Below are positions 43,871 to 52,851 of a stretch of 64,000 nucleotides of DNA, in pieces. The notes below the pieces were generated by a model that worked only from the letters and a program-made list of their open reading frames with translations, did no database searches and was not told the DNA's origin. Source of the stretch: CAVQBJ01 sp963710725 (lineage in GTDB: Bacteria > Actinomycetota > Thermoleophilia > Solirubrobacterales > Solirubrobacteraceae); NCBI GenBank assembly GCA_963710725.1, contig CAVQBJ010000002.1, positions 434,001 through 498,000 on the forward strand, given 5' to 3'. Positions within the stretch are counted from its first letter, which is position 1. Each line of letters begins with the position of its first letter. Made by a program: the position numbers and the translations under genes.

Positions 43871-44899
43871 TCAGGGCGCGGTCGTCCAGACGGCGCCGAG
43901 GCCGCCGAAGCCGAGGGCGTCCTTCGTGGCCACCGTGAGGTCGAACTCACGGCCGGCCACGTAGGGCCCGCGATCGATGACCGGCACGCGCACGGTGTGC
44001 GAGCCGTAGTGGAACGTCACCAGCGTGCCGCACGGCAGTGTCTTGTTCGCGACGCCGAGCGTGGCGCTCGTCAGCTGCTGACCGCAGGCGGTCGTGCCGC
44101 CGGGGCCGTACCACGACGCCACCGCGAGGCGGTACACGTTCACGGCCCCGAGCGTGCGGATGCCGGTCGCGTCGGAGCCGTCGACGCCGACCCGGATGCG
44201 GATCGGCTCGGTGCCCTGCGGCATGAACGCGAGCCGGTATCGTCCGCCGGCACCGGTGCGGCCGCGCGCCACGCTATGCCACGTCCGCCCGGCGCGCGTC
44301 TGCAGGGCGACCGCGACGCCGGCGTCAGCCGGGTAGACGCGGCCGCTCACCGATGCGCGTCCCGCGCCGAACACGCTCAGTCGCGCGTGCGACACGCCGA
44401 CGCCGGCGCGCACGGTGACCGCCATCGCGGGGCTCGACGGCACCTGCGTGGTGACGACCGGCAACGACCCGGGGATCGGACCGGAGCCGAGCGCGAGGGC
44501 GGCTGCCGCCGACGGGGCCACCGAGACGCGGACCGCACCGGTGTGCCCGAGGCGGGCGGTCAGACGATACGCACCGAAGCGGCCAGCGCTGGTGCTGGCC
44601 AGCGACGACCAACCCTCCGCTCCGGCCTGCTGGAACTGCAGGACGAGCGGCAGCCCGGCACCGCCGGCGCCGAGCTTCCCGGCGACGACAACATCGCTCC
44701 GGTAGTCGAGCGTCGCCGAGCCGACGAGGTGGGCCGGCAGCGGCGTGGTGACGCCGTCGGGCGCCGGCGCCGTGCTCGGCGCAGTGGTTGGGGTGACCTG
44801 AGCGTTCGCAGCCGTCGCATTCGGGGCCGCGTAGGCGAGGCCCGCGACGACCGCCGCCGCGCACGCACGGCGAACGCGCAGATCCATCTGCGTCCTCAT
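43871..44899 (-). CDS. secreted DPBB (RlpA-like) cell-wall protein
   Basis: 342 residues. A signal peptide (RRACAAAVVAGLAYAAPNATA) is followed by a Thr/Pro stretch and two beta-rich repeats. The C-terminal double-psi beta-barrel has ASWYGPGGTTACGQQLTSAT, GTLVTFHYGSHTVRVPVIDRGPY and EFDLTVATKDALG, including the Asp expected of RlpA/MltA-type wall lytic enzymes. It probably remodels or binds peptidoglycan outside the cell. The long leader carries a c-di-AMP riboswitch, and a Crp-type site lies above it. The start is ATG 44899 with AGGAGA about 10 nt upstream; ATG 44887 is also in frame. Confidence 0.88.
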   Translation of the reverse strand: MRTQMDLRVRRACAAAVVAGLAYAAPNATAANAQVTPTTAPSTAPAPDGVTTPLPAHLVGSATLDYRSDVVVAGKLGAGGAGLPLVLQFQQAGAEGWSSLASTSAGRFGAYRLTARLGHTGAVRVSVAPSAAAALALGSGPIPGSLPVVTTQVPSSPAMAVTVRAGVGVSHARLSVFGAGRASVSGRVYPADAGVAVALQTRAGRTWHSVARGRTGAGGRYRLAFMPQGTEPIRIRVGVDGSDATGIRTLGAVNVYRLAVASWYGPGGTTACGQQLTSATLGVANKTLPCGTLVTFHYGSHTVRVPVIDRGPYVAGREFDLTVATKDALGFGGLGAVWTTAP

Positions 44900-44916
44900 A
44901 AGTGAGGTTCTCCTTT

Positions 44917-45112
44917 GGTTGCCCGCCTACGGGGTTAGCTGTCGGGCTCGCACTCGGGCGCTCGCGCGTGACAGAACGCGACGACCGGGCGCTACGACCG
45001 CAACAGCGGTCGATTCGCCCCATCCGAGCCCAGCTTCGGCCCGGCGGTGGGTCCCCCGTTCGCCCCCGGATTGGGAGACGATTCGGCAGTTAGACGACCT
45101 CCGACGCTAGTC
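44917..45112 (-). promoter_or_regulatory. c-di-AMP riboswitch (ydaO/yuaA class)
   Basis: Read on the minus strand, the leader holds the conserved blocks of this class in order: CTGCCGAATC (45080-45089), a GGGGGCGAACGGGGGACCCA-like block, GGGGCGAAT, and the hallmark GACAGCTAACCCCGTAGGC that ends 18-30 nt before the ribosome site. In actinobacteria this class typically switches wall hydrolase and Rpf genes off when c-di-AMP is high. The gene below is a DPBB wall protein, in agreement. Borders are approximate. Confidence 0.92.
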
Positions 45113-45129
45113 GCGGGGACCCGTTCTTC

Positions 45130-45145
45130 TGTGAGTCCGGTCACA
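45130..45145. promoter_or_regulatory. Crp-type (cAMP receptor) binding site
   Basis: TGTGA-GTCCGG-TCACA matches both half-sites of the Crp consensus (TGTGA-N6-TCACA) perfectly. It lies just upstream of the riboswitch leader and about 110 bp before the divergent WS/DGAT start, so it could act on either. A TTGGCG-N16-TAGGTT promoter-like pair follows to the right (about 45155-45183). Confidence 0.7.
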
Positions 45146-45253
45146 CAAGGGGTTTGGCGCAATATTCGAAATGCGTAGGTTTGCAGCGGTTTTCGCAGGG
45201 CTCGGTCCGGCGGCGGCCGGCGGAGGCCGACCACACGGCGCCCCGGGAGACGC

Positions 45254-46759
45254 ATGCACACCGGCGTTGACGTCGACCGGGGCAACCTGCACAATCGCGA
45301 AGTGGCCAATCCCGACCGCCTGACCGCTCTCGACAGCGCCTTCCTGCATCTCGAGGAGCACGGCACCGCGCACATGCACGTCGCCTCGGTCATGGTGTTC
45401 GCCGGCGCTGCCCCGTCGGCCGACGAGCTCATCGACCACCTCGTCGGGCGACTGCATCTCGTCCCGCGCTATCGCCAGCGCCTCGCCCACGTGCCGCTCG
45501 ATCAGGGACGGCCGGTGTGGACCGACGACCCGCACTTCAATCCGCGCTACCACATCCGCCACACCGCGCTGCCGCGTCCCGGCGATGACGTGGCGCTCCA
45601 GCGGCTCGCCGGGCGACTGTTCTCGCAGCGCCTCGACCGCTCCAAGCCCCTGTGGGAGATGTGGCTCGTCGACCGGCTCGCCGGTGACCGCTTCGCGATC
45701 ATCGCGAAGACGCACCACGCGCTCGTCGACGGCGTGTCCGGCGTCGACATCACGTCGGTCCTGTTCGACCTCTCACCCGCGCCGGCGCAGCTGCCCGCGC
45801 CGGCCGAGCCGTGGGCACCCCAGCCGCTCCCGGGGCCGGCGAAGCTGCTCGGCGAGGCGCTGCTCGAGCGCTCCACGGTCCCGCGCGAGATGGTCCGCGG
45901 TCTCCGCGCCGCGGTGAGGGCTCCGCGCCGCCTCATCGAACAGGCGCGCGAGGGCCTCGTCGGCCTCGGCGCGACCGCGTTCGCCGGCATCAGCGACCCC
46001 GCGCCGCCGAGCCCGTTCAACGTCGACATCGGCTCGCACCGGCGCTACACGTGGGTCGACGCGGACCTCGCGCAGTTCAAGGCGATCAAGGACGCTCTCG
46101 GCGGCACCCTCAACGATGCCGTTCTCACCGTCGTGACGCTCGCGCTCGGCGACTACCTGCGCTCGACCGGCCACGACACGGCCGACCTCGTACTGAAGGC
46201 GATGGTGCCCGTATCGGTCCGCAGCGAAGGCGAGCACGGCGACCTCGGTAACCGCGTCGCGGCGATGTGGGCCCCGCTGCCGGTCGGTGTGACCGATCCC
46301 GTCAGCGCCTTCGAGGACATCCACATCGCGATGAAAGAGCTCAAGGCCTCGGGGCAGGCGGTCGGCGCGCAGGCGCTCACCGAGCTCGCCGGTCTCGCCC
46401 CGCCCACGATCGCCAGCCAGGCGGCGCGCCTGCAGGCCCGCCAGCGCTACTTCAACCTCGTGGTGACGAACATCCCGGGTCCGCAGCTGCCGCTGTACCT
46501 GCTCGGCCGCGAGATGGTCGGGCTCTATCCCGTCGTGCCGCTCGCCAGGCGCCAGGCGATCGGCATCGCGATCATGAGCTATAACGGCCGCCTCGGGTTC
46601 GGGCTGCTCGCCGACTTCGACGCGCTCCCGGACGTCGAGGAGATCGCCGTCGCGCTCGAGGACGCGATCGCCGGGCTCGCGCGAGCCGCGGGGGCGGGAC
46701 GCACCCGCCGCTTCCCCTCGCGGCAGCGTCCCGCTTCGGCGCGCAGCACGCCCGCGTAG
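45254..46759 (+). CDS. WS/DGAT-type wax ester synthase/diacylglycerol acyltransferase
   Basis: 501 residues. The catalytic HHALVDG motif of the condensation-like acyltransferase fold is near residue 155 (KTHHALVDGVSG). Other marks are LTALDSAFLHLE at the N-terminus, PLWEMWLV, NDAVLTVVTLAL, and NLVVTNIPGPQLPLYLLG late. These enzymes join acyl-CoA to diacylglycerol or fatty alcohol for storage lipid. The start is ATG 45254 with GGGAG 4 nt upstream; GTG 45302 is possible. It is divergent from the c-di-AMP-controlled gene across a shared control region. Confidence 0.9.
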   Translation: MHTGVDVDRGNLHNREVANPDRLTALDSAFLHLEEHGTAHMHVASVMVFAGAAPSADELIDHLVGRLHLVPRYRQRLAHVPLDQGRPVWTDDPHFNPRYHIRHTALPRPGDDVALQRLAGRLFSQRLDRSKPLWEMWLVDRLAGDRFAIIAKTHHALVDGVSGVDITSVLFDLSPAPAQLPAPAEPWAPQPLPGPAKLLGEALLERSTVPREMVRGLRAAVRAPRRLIEQAREGLVGLGATAFAGISDPAPPSPFNVDIGSHRRYTWVDADLAQFKAIKDALGGTLNDAVLTVVTLALGDYLRSTGHDTADLVLKAMVPVSVRSEGEHGDLGNRVAAMWAPLPVGVTDPVSAFEDIHIAMKELKASGQAVGAQALTELAGLAPPTIASQAARLQARQRYFNLVVTNIPGPQLPLYLLGREMVGLYPVVPLARRQAIGIAIMSYNGRLGFGLLADFDALPDVEEIAVALEDAIAGLARAAGAGRTRRFPSRQRPASARSTPA

Positions 46760-46822
46760 CCACCGGGGGCCGCTCGACGGGGCGCGGGGGCGCCGCGGCG
46801 GACGCACCATAATGGCCCGCAC

Positions 46823-48601
46823 ATGAGCCCCTCCGCCGAGTCAGGTCGCGCCGATGACGGCGTCGTGCGCATCGCGCTCGCGCAGATCAACACGACCGTC
46901 GGCGACATCGCCGGCAACGCACAGCGAATCAGCCGCGACCTGGCGGCCGCACGCGCCGCCGGCGCCGAGCTGGTGCTGTTTCCCGAGCTCGCGCTCACCG
47001 GCTACCCGCCGGAGGACCTGCTGCTCAAGGAGCACTTCCTGCGCGACGCCCGCGTCGCGCTCGACGAGCTGGCGCGCGAGACGGACGGGATCGTCGCCAT
47101 CGTCGGCGCGCCGGAGCGCGCCGAGGACGTGTTCAACGCGGCGGCGGTGCTCGCCGAGGGACGCGTCGCCGGCTTCTATCGCAAGGTGTACCTCCCCAAC
47201 TACGGCGTCTTCGACGAGCAGCGCTACTTCCAGAGCGGCAACGGCGGCGCCCTGCTCGAGCTCGGCGAGCACCGGATCGGCCTGACGGTCTGCGAGGACC
47301 TGTGGGAGCCCGGTCCCCCGGCCTCCGACGAGGCGCTCGCCGGGGCGACGCTGCTCGTCAACATCTCGGCGTCGCCCTATCACGTCGGCAAGGGTCTCGA
47401 GCGCGAGCGGATGTTCGCCCAGCGCGCCCGCGACAACGGCGCCGCCGTCGCCTTCTGCGCACTGGTGGGCGGGCAGGACGAGCTCATCTTCGACGGGCAT
47501 TCGTGCGTCATCGACCACGCCGGCGACGTGATCGCCCGTGCGCGCCAGTTCGAGGAGGAGCTGCTCGTGTGCGACGTCGACCTGCGCGCCGCCGCCGCCT
47601 CGCGCCTGCGCGACGCGGGCTACCGGCCGGCCGCCCGCCGGGCGCGGCCCGAGGTCCCGGTCATCGCAAGCCTGCCGCGTCCGGCGCCGACCGGTGAGGC
47701 CGAACCGCCCGCCCGCCGCGTCGCCGAGCTGCTGCGCCCCGAGGAGGCCGAGGTCTACGCGGCGTTGACGCTCGGCCTGCGCGACTACGTGGAGAAGAAC
47801 GGCTTCGCCCACGTCGTGCTCGGCCTCTCCGGGGGGATCGACTCCGCGCTCGTGGCCTGCGTCGCGGTGGACGCGCTCGGCCCCGAGCGGGTCACGCTCG
47901 CGATCATGCCTTCTCCCCATTCCTCGGCCGAGACGCAGGGCGACGCCCGCACTCTCGCTGCGGCGCTCGGCACACAGACCTTCGAGCTGCCGATCGACGC
48001 GGTCATGAGCGCCTATGACGGCGCGCTGGGGGACGCCTTCGACGATCGCCCGCCCGACCTCACCGAGGAGAACGTCCAGGCCCGGATCCGGGGCAACCTG
48101 CTGATGGCGCTCTCCAACAAGTTCGGCTGGCTCGTGCTCACCACCGGCAACAAGTCGGAGATGTCGGTCGGCTACACGACGCTCTACGGCGACCTCGCCG
48201 GCGGGTTCGCGGTCATCAAGGACGTGCCCAAGACGCTCGTCTACCGCCTCGTGCGCTGGCGCAACTCGCCCGCGGGGTCGGCCGGTCGTATCGCCGCACC
48301 GATCCCGGTCTCGATCATCGAGCGCGCCCCCTCCGCCGAGCTGCGGCCCGAGCAGCGCGACGAGGACTCGCTGCCACCCTATCCCGTGCTCGATCGCATC
48401 CTGCAGGGCTACGTCGAGCTCGACCACGGGCGCGAGGAGCTCATCGCACTCGGACTCCCGGAGGACGATGTCGATCGCACCATCCGCCTCGTCGACCTCG
48501 CCGAATACAAGCGTCGCCAGGCACCACCGGGGATAAAGGTGACCCCGCGCGCGTTCGGACGCGACCGGCGCATGCCCATCACGAACCGCTATCGCGGTTG
48601 A
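46823..48601 (+). CDS. nadE: glutamine-dependent NAD(+) synthetase
   Basis: 592 residues in two parts. The N-terminal nitrilase-type glutaminase has its Glu-Lys-Cys triad in FPELALTGYPPEDLL, YRKVYLPNYGVFDE and GLTVCEDLW. The C-terminal synthetase has the PP-loop LGLSGGIDSALVA and TTGNKSEMSVGYTTLYGD. It makes NAD from deamido-NAD with glutamine or ammonia. The length is like the shorter bacterial two-domain enzymes. It precedes a lipoprotein gene whose possible TTG start overlaps the stop. Confidence 0.95.
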   Translation: MSPSAESGRADDGVVRIALAQINTTVGDIAGNAQRISRDLAAARAAGAELVLFPELALTGYPPEDLLLKEHFLRDARVALDELARETDGIVAIVGAPERAEDVFNAAAVLAEGRVAGFYRKVYLPNYGVFDEQRYFQSGNGGALLELGEHRIGLTVCEDLWEPGPPASDEALAGATLLVNISASPYHVGKGLERERMFAQRARDNGAAVAFCALVGGQDELIFDGHSCVIDHAGDVIARARQFEEELLVCDVDLRAAAASRLRDAGYRPAARRARPEVPVIASLPRPAPTGEAEPPARRVAELLRPEEAEVYAALTLGLRDYVEKNGFAHVVLGLSGGIDSALVACVAVDALGPERVTLAIMPSPHSSAETQGDARTLAAALGTQTFELPIDAVMSAYDGALGDAFDDRPPDLTEENVQARIRGNLLMALSNKFGWLVLTTGNKSEMSVGYTTLYGDLAGGFAVIKDVPKTLVYRLVRWRNSPAGSAGRIAAPIPVSIIERAPSAELRPEQRDEDSLPPYPVLDRILQGYVELDHGREELIALGLPEDDVDRTIRLVDLAEYKRRQAPPGIKVTPRAFGRDRRMPITNRYRG

Positions 48602-48609
48602 GCCCCTCG

Positions 48610-49158
48610 ATGTCCTTCCGCTCGCGCCGCTCGCTCCTGGCCGCCGCCCTGGCGTCGCTCCTGCTGTCCGGCTGCGGCGACACGCTGCAGCTCGAGCCGG
48701 TCCGCGATCGCGACCTCACGCGTGCGCACGCCGCGCCCTTCGTCGTCTACTGGGTCGGACGCGCGTACCACGGCATGCCGCTCAGCTTCGCCGCGCCGCA
48801 GACCGGCGGCTCGGTGCTCATCACCTACGGCAACTGCATCATCGGCGGGCAGGACACGTGCGTGCGCGCGCTGACGATCGTCACCTCCCACGACAACAGC
48901 TTCCTCCCCGGCGAGTCGCACTCGCTCGTGCGGCGGCGCATCCGCGGGCGCATCGCCGTCGTGGCCATGGGTGGACGGACGCTCGAGCTGGGGACCGGGC
49001 CGGTGGTGGTCGACGTCATCGCGAGCACCCCGGCGCTCGCGGCGGCCGCGGCGCAGGACATGACCCCGCTCAACCCCCCACCCGGACGCACCGGCGGCCC
49101 CGGCTCTCCGCTGCCGCCGGCGCTGCCGCCGAATGGCTTCGCTCAGACGGCCTCATGA
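48610..49158 (+). CDS. lipoprotein of unknown function
   Basis: 182 residues. RRSLLAAALASLLLSGC is a clear lipoprotein signal with the lipobox LSGC, so the protein should be anchored outside the membrane. The mature part has two cysteines (YGNCIIGGQDTC) and a proline-rich tail. I do not recognise a domain. The start is ATG 48610; a TTG at 48598 in frame would overlap the nadE stop. Confidence 0.7.
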   Translation: MSFRSRRSLLAAALASLLLSGCGDTLQLEPVRDRDLTRAHAAPFVVYWVGRAYHGMPLSFAAPQTGGSVLITYGNCIIGGQDTCVRALTIVTSHDNSFLPGESHSLVRRRIRGRIAVVAMGGRTLELGTGPVVVDVIASTPALAAAAAQDMTPLNPPPGRTGGPGSPLPPALPPNGFAQTAS

Positions 49159-49179
49159 CCCGCCCCAGCGGGCGCGCCG

Positions 49180-49590
49180 CTACGGGCGCGGACGGACGGC
49201 GATCGTCATCCGGGTGAGCGCGCAGACGCGCTCGGCGTCGTCGAGGATCTCCACGTCCCAGATCCACGTCGTGCGGCCGCGGTGGCGTCGCCGGGCGACG
49301 GCGTGCACGGTCCCGTCGGTGATCGGGCGCAGGAAGCTCGTCGCATTGGACAGGCCGACCGCGATCTGCCCGTCGGGGATCACGTGGATCGCCGTGCCCA
49401 GCGAGGCGAGCGACTCGGCGATCGAGGCGAACAGGCCGCCGTGCGCGAGGCCGAAGGCCTGCTTGAGGTCGTCGGTGAGGGGGACGCGGCCCGTGACCAG
49501 CTCGTCGCCGAACTCGAGCAGCTCGAGTCCGTACAGTCGCTCGAAGCCGCCCAGCCGGCCGTTGAGCTCCTGCACGGAGGGCACGTCCAT
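49180..49590 (-). CDS. PaaI-like hotdog thioesterase
   Basis: 136 residues with the hotdog-fold acyl-CoA thioesterase pattern: VTGRVPLTDDLKQAFGLAHGGLFASIAESLAS (here given in part: FGLAHGGLFASIAES), then ATSFLRPITDGTVHAVARRRH and TIAVRP at the end. It hydrolyses an aryl- or acyl-CoA in the cytoplasm. The start is ATG 49590. The longer frame to 49734 is arginine-rich and runs into the divergent gene. Confidence 0.85.
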   Translation of the reverse strand: MDVPSVQELNGRLGGFERLYGLELLEFGDELVTGRVPLTDDLKQAFGLAHGGLFASIAESLASLGTAIHVIPDGQIAVGLSNATSFLRPITDGTVHAVARRRHRGRTTWIWDVEILDDAERVCALTRMTIAVRPRP

Positions 49591-49671
49591 GCGCGGCCAC
49601 GATAGCCTACGGGCCGCGCAGTTCTCGTCCCGGGAGCCGTCCGCCGCCGTCGCGAGTCTGTGCGAGAACCC

Positions 49672-50778
49672 ATGAGCGAACTCGACCAGCTGCCGCCCGA
49701 ACAGCGGGCCGTCCTCTCGCTGCTCCTGCGCCAAGGCAAGGGATACGACGACGTCGCCTCGCTGCTGCGCATCGAACCCGACGCGGTGCGAGCCCGAGCG
49801 CTCGCGGCGATGACGGCCCTCGGTCCGCCCGAGCTGTCCGACCTGGCCCCGGAGATCCGCGCGGAGGTCGGCGACTACCTCCTGCGCCAGCAGACCCCCG
49901 ACGAGAGCGAGGCCACGCGCGCCCTGTTCCGCTCCTCGGGCAGCGCACGCAGCTGGGCGCAGACGGTGTCCGAGAAGGTGTCCGGGCTCGCTGCCGAGCC
50001 GCTGCCCCCCGTCACCCCGGGCCCGGCCAACCGGCCGCGGCCCACGCTCATCCCGCCGCCGCCCCCGAGTCCACCCTCGCGCGGTCCCGCGCCGGGCGCC
50101 CCGGCGGAGGGCGAGCCTCCGGCACCGCGCGGGGCCCGACCGGCGCCGCGGCGGGCCGCGGGTGGCCCCGCCGGCGGACCGCCGCCCCCGCCACGGCGCC
50201 CGGCCGCCGAGGTGCAGCCCGAGCTAGAGCCCGAGGACAAGGCGGCGGCGAGGTCCCGTCTCGGGGGCTACCTCGTGCTCGCCGCGCTCGCGGTGATCAT
50301 CGCCGTCGTCCTCATCATCGTCCTCAACGGCGGATTCGCCGGCGGCGGCAGCGGCAGCAACGGGGTCATCAGCGCGTCGTCGACCACGTCGGCATCGTCG
50401 ACGACGTCGACGAGCACCGCGCAGCCGAAGATCGTCGCCCAGATCAACTTCAGCCCGCCGAACGGTTCGAGCCACGCCCTCGCCGTGGCGAACATCATCG
50501 TGCAGGGCAACCTGAAGGCGTTTGCCCTGTCCGCGCAGGGGCTCGCTCCCACGAACGGGTTCGCCTACGCGGTGTGGCTGTACAACTCCCAGACGAGCGC
50601 GAAGCTGCTCGGCTTCATCAACCAGCAGGTCACCTCCAACGGGCAGGCCAAGGCGATCGCCGCGCTCCCGGCGGACGCCTCCAGCTACCGCGAGATGGTC
50701 ATCACCCGCGAGACGGCGCAGAAGCCGGCGCAGCCGGGGCCGATCGTGCTCGTCGGTCAGCTCGGCTCGGCCGGCTGA
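49672..50778 (+). CDS. membrane protein with sigma-region-4-like head and anti-sigma-like tail
   Basis: 368 residues in four parts. Residues 1-50 (LPPEQRAVLSLLLRQGKGYDDVASLLRIEPDAVRARAL) resemble sigma factor region 4, the helix-turn-helix that reads -35 boxes. Then come about 120 residues of proline-rich linker, one membrane helix (LVLAALAVIIAVVLIIVLNGGF) and an external Ser/Thr-linked beta domain (NGFAYAVWLYNSQTSAKLLGF) like the outer part of RskA-type anti-sigma factors. A membrane-tied regulator is suggested. The start is ATG 49672. The stop overlaps the convergent AGPS-like gene by 22 nt. Confidence 0.65.
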   Translation: MSELDQLPPEQRAVLSLLLRQGKGYDDVASLLRIEPDAVRARALAAMTALGPPELSDLAPEIRAEVGDYLLRQQTPDESEATRALFRSSGSARSWAQTVSEKVSGLAAEPLPPVTPGPANRPRPTLIPPPPPSPPSRGPAPGAPAEGEPPAPRGARPAPRRAAGGPAGGPPPPPRRPAAEVQPELEPEDKAAARSRLGGYLVLAALAVIIAVVLIIVLNGGFAGGGSGSNGVISASSTTSASSTTSTSTAQPKIVAQINFSPPNGSSHALAVANIIVQGNLKAFALSAQGLAPTNGFAYAVWLYNSQTSAKLLGFINQQVTSNGQAKAIAALPADASSYREMVITRETAQKPAQPGPIVLVGQLGSAG

Positions 50779-52397
50779 TCGGCGCCCACGAGGGCTCCCG
50801 GATTCATCAGCGCCCCGGGGTCTAGCTCGCGCTTGAGCGCCTGCAGCACCCCGACGCCGGTGGGCCCGATCTCGGCCGCGAGATACGGACGGTGGTCGCG
50901 CCCGACCCCGTGGTGGTGGGTGATCGTGGCCCGGTGGGCGACGATCGTGGCGCTCGCGGCCTCCTTCACGGTCCGCCACTGCTCGAGCTCCTGCCCGGGG
51001 CGCTGGCGCGCGAGGAACGTGAAGTAGAGCGAGCCCCCGGTGCGGTAGACGTGGGAGACGTGGCAGGACACGAGGCCGGGCGTCCCCTGGCGGGAGAGCG
51101 CAGCGGCGATCGCCGTGCCGACCGCGCGTCGCAGGTCCGGGAGAGCACGCCACGGCGCCGCCGTCTCCAGCGTCTCGACCATCACGCCGTGGTCGAGCAG
51201 ATCGTCGCGCAGGTAGGGGCCGGTGAACCGGCTCTCCTCCCAGGCCCGGCCGGGCGAGGTGCCGACCGCGACGGCACCGTGACGGCGGAGCGCCGCGACG
51301 GCGCGGGCCCGCCGGCGGCGCACGCTCTCCGCGGTGCCCTCGAAGCCGATGATGGCCAGGCAGCCGCTCGCGACGCCGCGAACGCGCAGCCAGCCGCGGC
51401 CGAGCGCCGGCCACGGTCCGCGCGCGCCGCTCAGCGCCATCGACAGCTGCGTCTCGGGCTCGTCGGAGAGCCGGGCCACGTCGGGTCGCCCGTCGAGGGA
51501 GGCGAGCGTGCGCATCGCCTCACAGCCGGCCGAGAAGGTCTCGAAGAACACACCCTCGTAGCGCCGCACGGCGGGCGCCGGATGCACGGCGAGCGTCGCC
51601 TCGGTGATGACGCCGAGCGCGCCCTCCGAGCCGAGCACGAGCTCGCGCAGGTCGGGCCCAGCGGCGCTCGCCGGCACGGCGGCGAGATCCAGCTCGCCGT
51701 CCGGGGACAGGAACTGCAGCCCGCGCACGAGCTCGTCGAAGCGCCCGTAGCCGGTGGAGGCCTGACCGGCCGAGCGCGTCGCGGCACAGCCGCCCACGGT
51801 GACGTAGCGGTAGCTCTGCGGAAAGTGCCCGAGCGTCAGCCCGGCGGCGGCCAGTCGTGCCTCGAGCGTCGCCACGCCGACGCCGGCGTCGACGCGCACG
51901 AGCGATGACTCGCGGTCGATCTCGCCGATGACGTCGAGCCCGCGCAGATCGAGCGACGCGACGGCGTGATGGGCACCGCGCTCGGGGCGCAGCCCGCCGA
52001 CCACGCTCGTGCCGCCCCCGAAGGGGACCACGGCGACGTCGTGCTCGGCGCACGCGCGCAGCGCCGCGCGCACCCCGGTGGTGTCACGCGGGCGCAGCAC
52101 CGCGTCCGGCGCCTCGCCGGGACGTCCGCAGCGCATGCGCACGAGGTCGGGATAGCCCTTGCCCGCGCAGTGCAGCACGCGCGAGCGCTGATCGGTGGCC
52201 ACGTCCGCGGAGCCGAGTGCGCGCCGCAGCGCCTCCAGAGCGGCGCCGCCGAGGCGGCTGTCGGGCAGGAGGACGGAACCGACGTCGGCCGGCGGGTGAC
52301 GACGCTCGCCAACACCGATGCGATCGGCGAGGAACTCGATCGCGTGCGCCGGGAGTACGCGCGCGTGGCCCTCGGGACCCCAACCCCAGAAGCGCAT
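50757..52397 (-). CDS. FAD-linked oxidase, alkylglycerone-phosphate synthase-like
   Basis: 546 residues. The N-terminal FWGWGPEGH and VLPAHAIEFLADRIGVG, the FAD segments PFGGGTSVVGG and YRYVTVGGCAATRSAGQAST, and the tail THHHGVGRDHRPYL match ether-lipid AGPS relatives and the wider GlcD/VAO family. In AGPS the histidines of the HHH motif serve catalysis. Ether lipid synthesis is possible, but related bacterial proteins oxidise hydroxy acids. The start is ATG 52397 with GGGAGG just before. It is the last gene of the leftward string. Confidence 0.8.
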   Translation of the reverse strand: MRFWGWGPEGHARVLPAHAIEFLADRIGVGERRHPPADVGSVLLPDSRLGGAALEALRRALGSADVATDQRSRVLHCAGKGYPDLVRMRCGRPGEAPDAVLRPRDTTGVRAALRACAEHDVAVVPFGGGTSVVGGLRPERGAHHAVASLDLRGLDVIGEIDRESSLVRVDAGVGVATLEARLAAAGLTLGHFPQSYRYVTVGGCAATRSAGQASTGYGRFDELVRGLQFLSPDGELDLAAVPASAAGPDLRELVLGSEGALGVITEATLAVHPAPAVRRYEGVFFETFSAGCEAMRTLASLDGRPDVARLSDEPETQLSMALSGARGPWPALGRGWLRVRGVASGCLAIIGFEGTAESVRRRRARAVAALRRHGAVAVGTSPGRAWEESRFTGPYLRDDLLDHGVMVETLETAAPWRALPDLRRAVGTAIAAALSRQGTPGLVSCHVSHVYRTGGSLYFTFLARQRPGQELEQWRTVKEAASATIVAHRATITHHHGVGRDHRPYLAAEIGPTGVGVLQALKRELDPGALMNPGALVGADQPAEPS

Positions 52398-52407
52398 GTC
52401 CTCCCGC

Positions 52408-52851
52408 TCAGGCAATGATCCTCGCGAGCCCGTCGAGCGCGTCCTGCAGGCGCCGGCGCGCGGCGCGGCGCATCATGAGCGCCCCGAGGCGGGTGAGCAC
52501 CCCGTGCGGGGTCTCGTGGACGACGAGCGTCACATCGGTCCCGGCGCCGCCGGGCGCCGCGGCGAGGCGCAGCTCGGTCTCGGCCTCGGCGAGGAAGCGG
52601 GCGAACGGCGTTCCCTCGAGCTCCTGGCGCCAGCGGGCCAGCCGCGGCGGCACCGCCTCCACGACGATGAAGTCCGCCCGTACCGGCCGGCCCTTGGCCG
52701 TCACCAGGACCTCGGTGAAGGTCGTCGGCGAGACCGACTCCACGCGGGACACCCGCGGCCACCAGCGTGCGAGATGGTGCGGGTCGGCGATGACGTCCCA
52801 CACGTCCTGCTGCGCGGCATCGATACGCCGGCTCGCCTCCGCCGTCGGCAT
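52408..52851 (-). CDS. SRPBCC-fold polyketide-cyclase-like protein
   Basis: 147 residues with the START/SRPBCC pattern: ASRRIDAAQQDVWDVIADPHHLARWWPRVSRVE (here WDVIADPHHLARWW), then ELRLAAAPGGAGTDVTLVV and a long C-terminal helix. The family binds hydrophobic ligands; no ligand is indicated. Its ATG shares one base with the apt stop (TGATG), and it is followed 10 nt later by the AGPS-like gene, so lipid-related work is possible. Confidence 0.82.
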   Translation of the reverse strand: MPTAEASRRIDAAQQDVWDVIADPHHLARWWPRVSRVESVSPTTFTEVLVTAKGRPVRADFIVVEAVPPRLARWRQELEGTPFARFLAEAETELRLAAAPGGAGTDVTLVVHETPHGVLTRLGALMMRRAARRRLQDALDGLARIIA

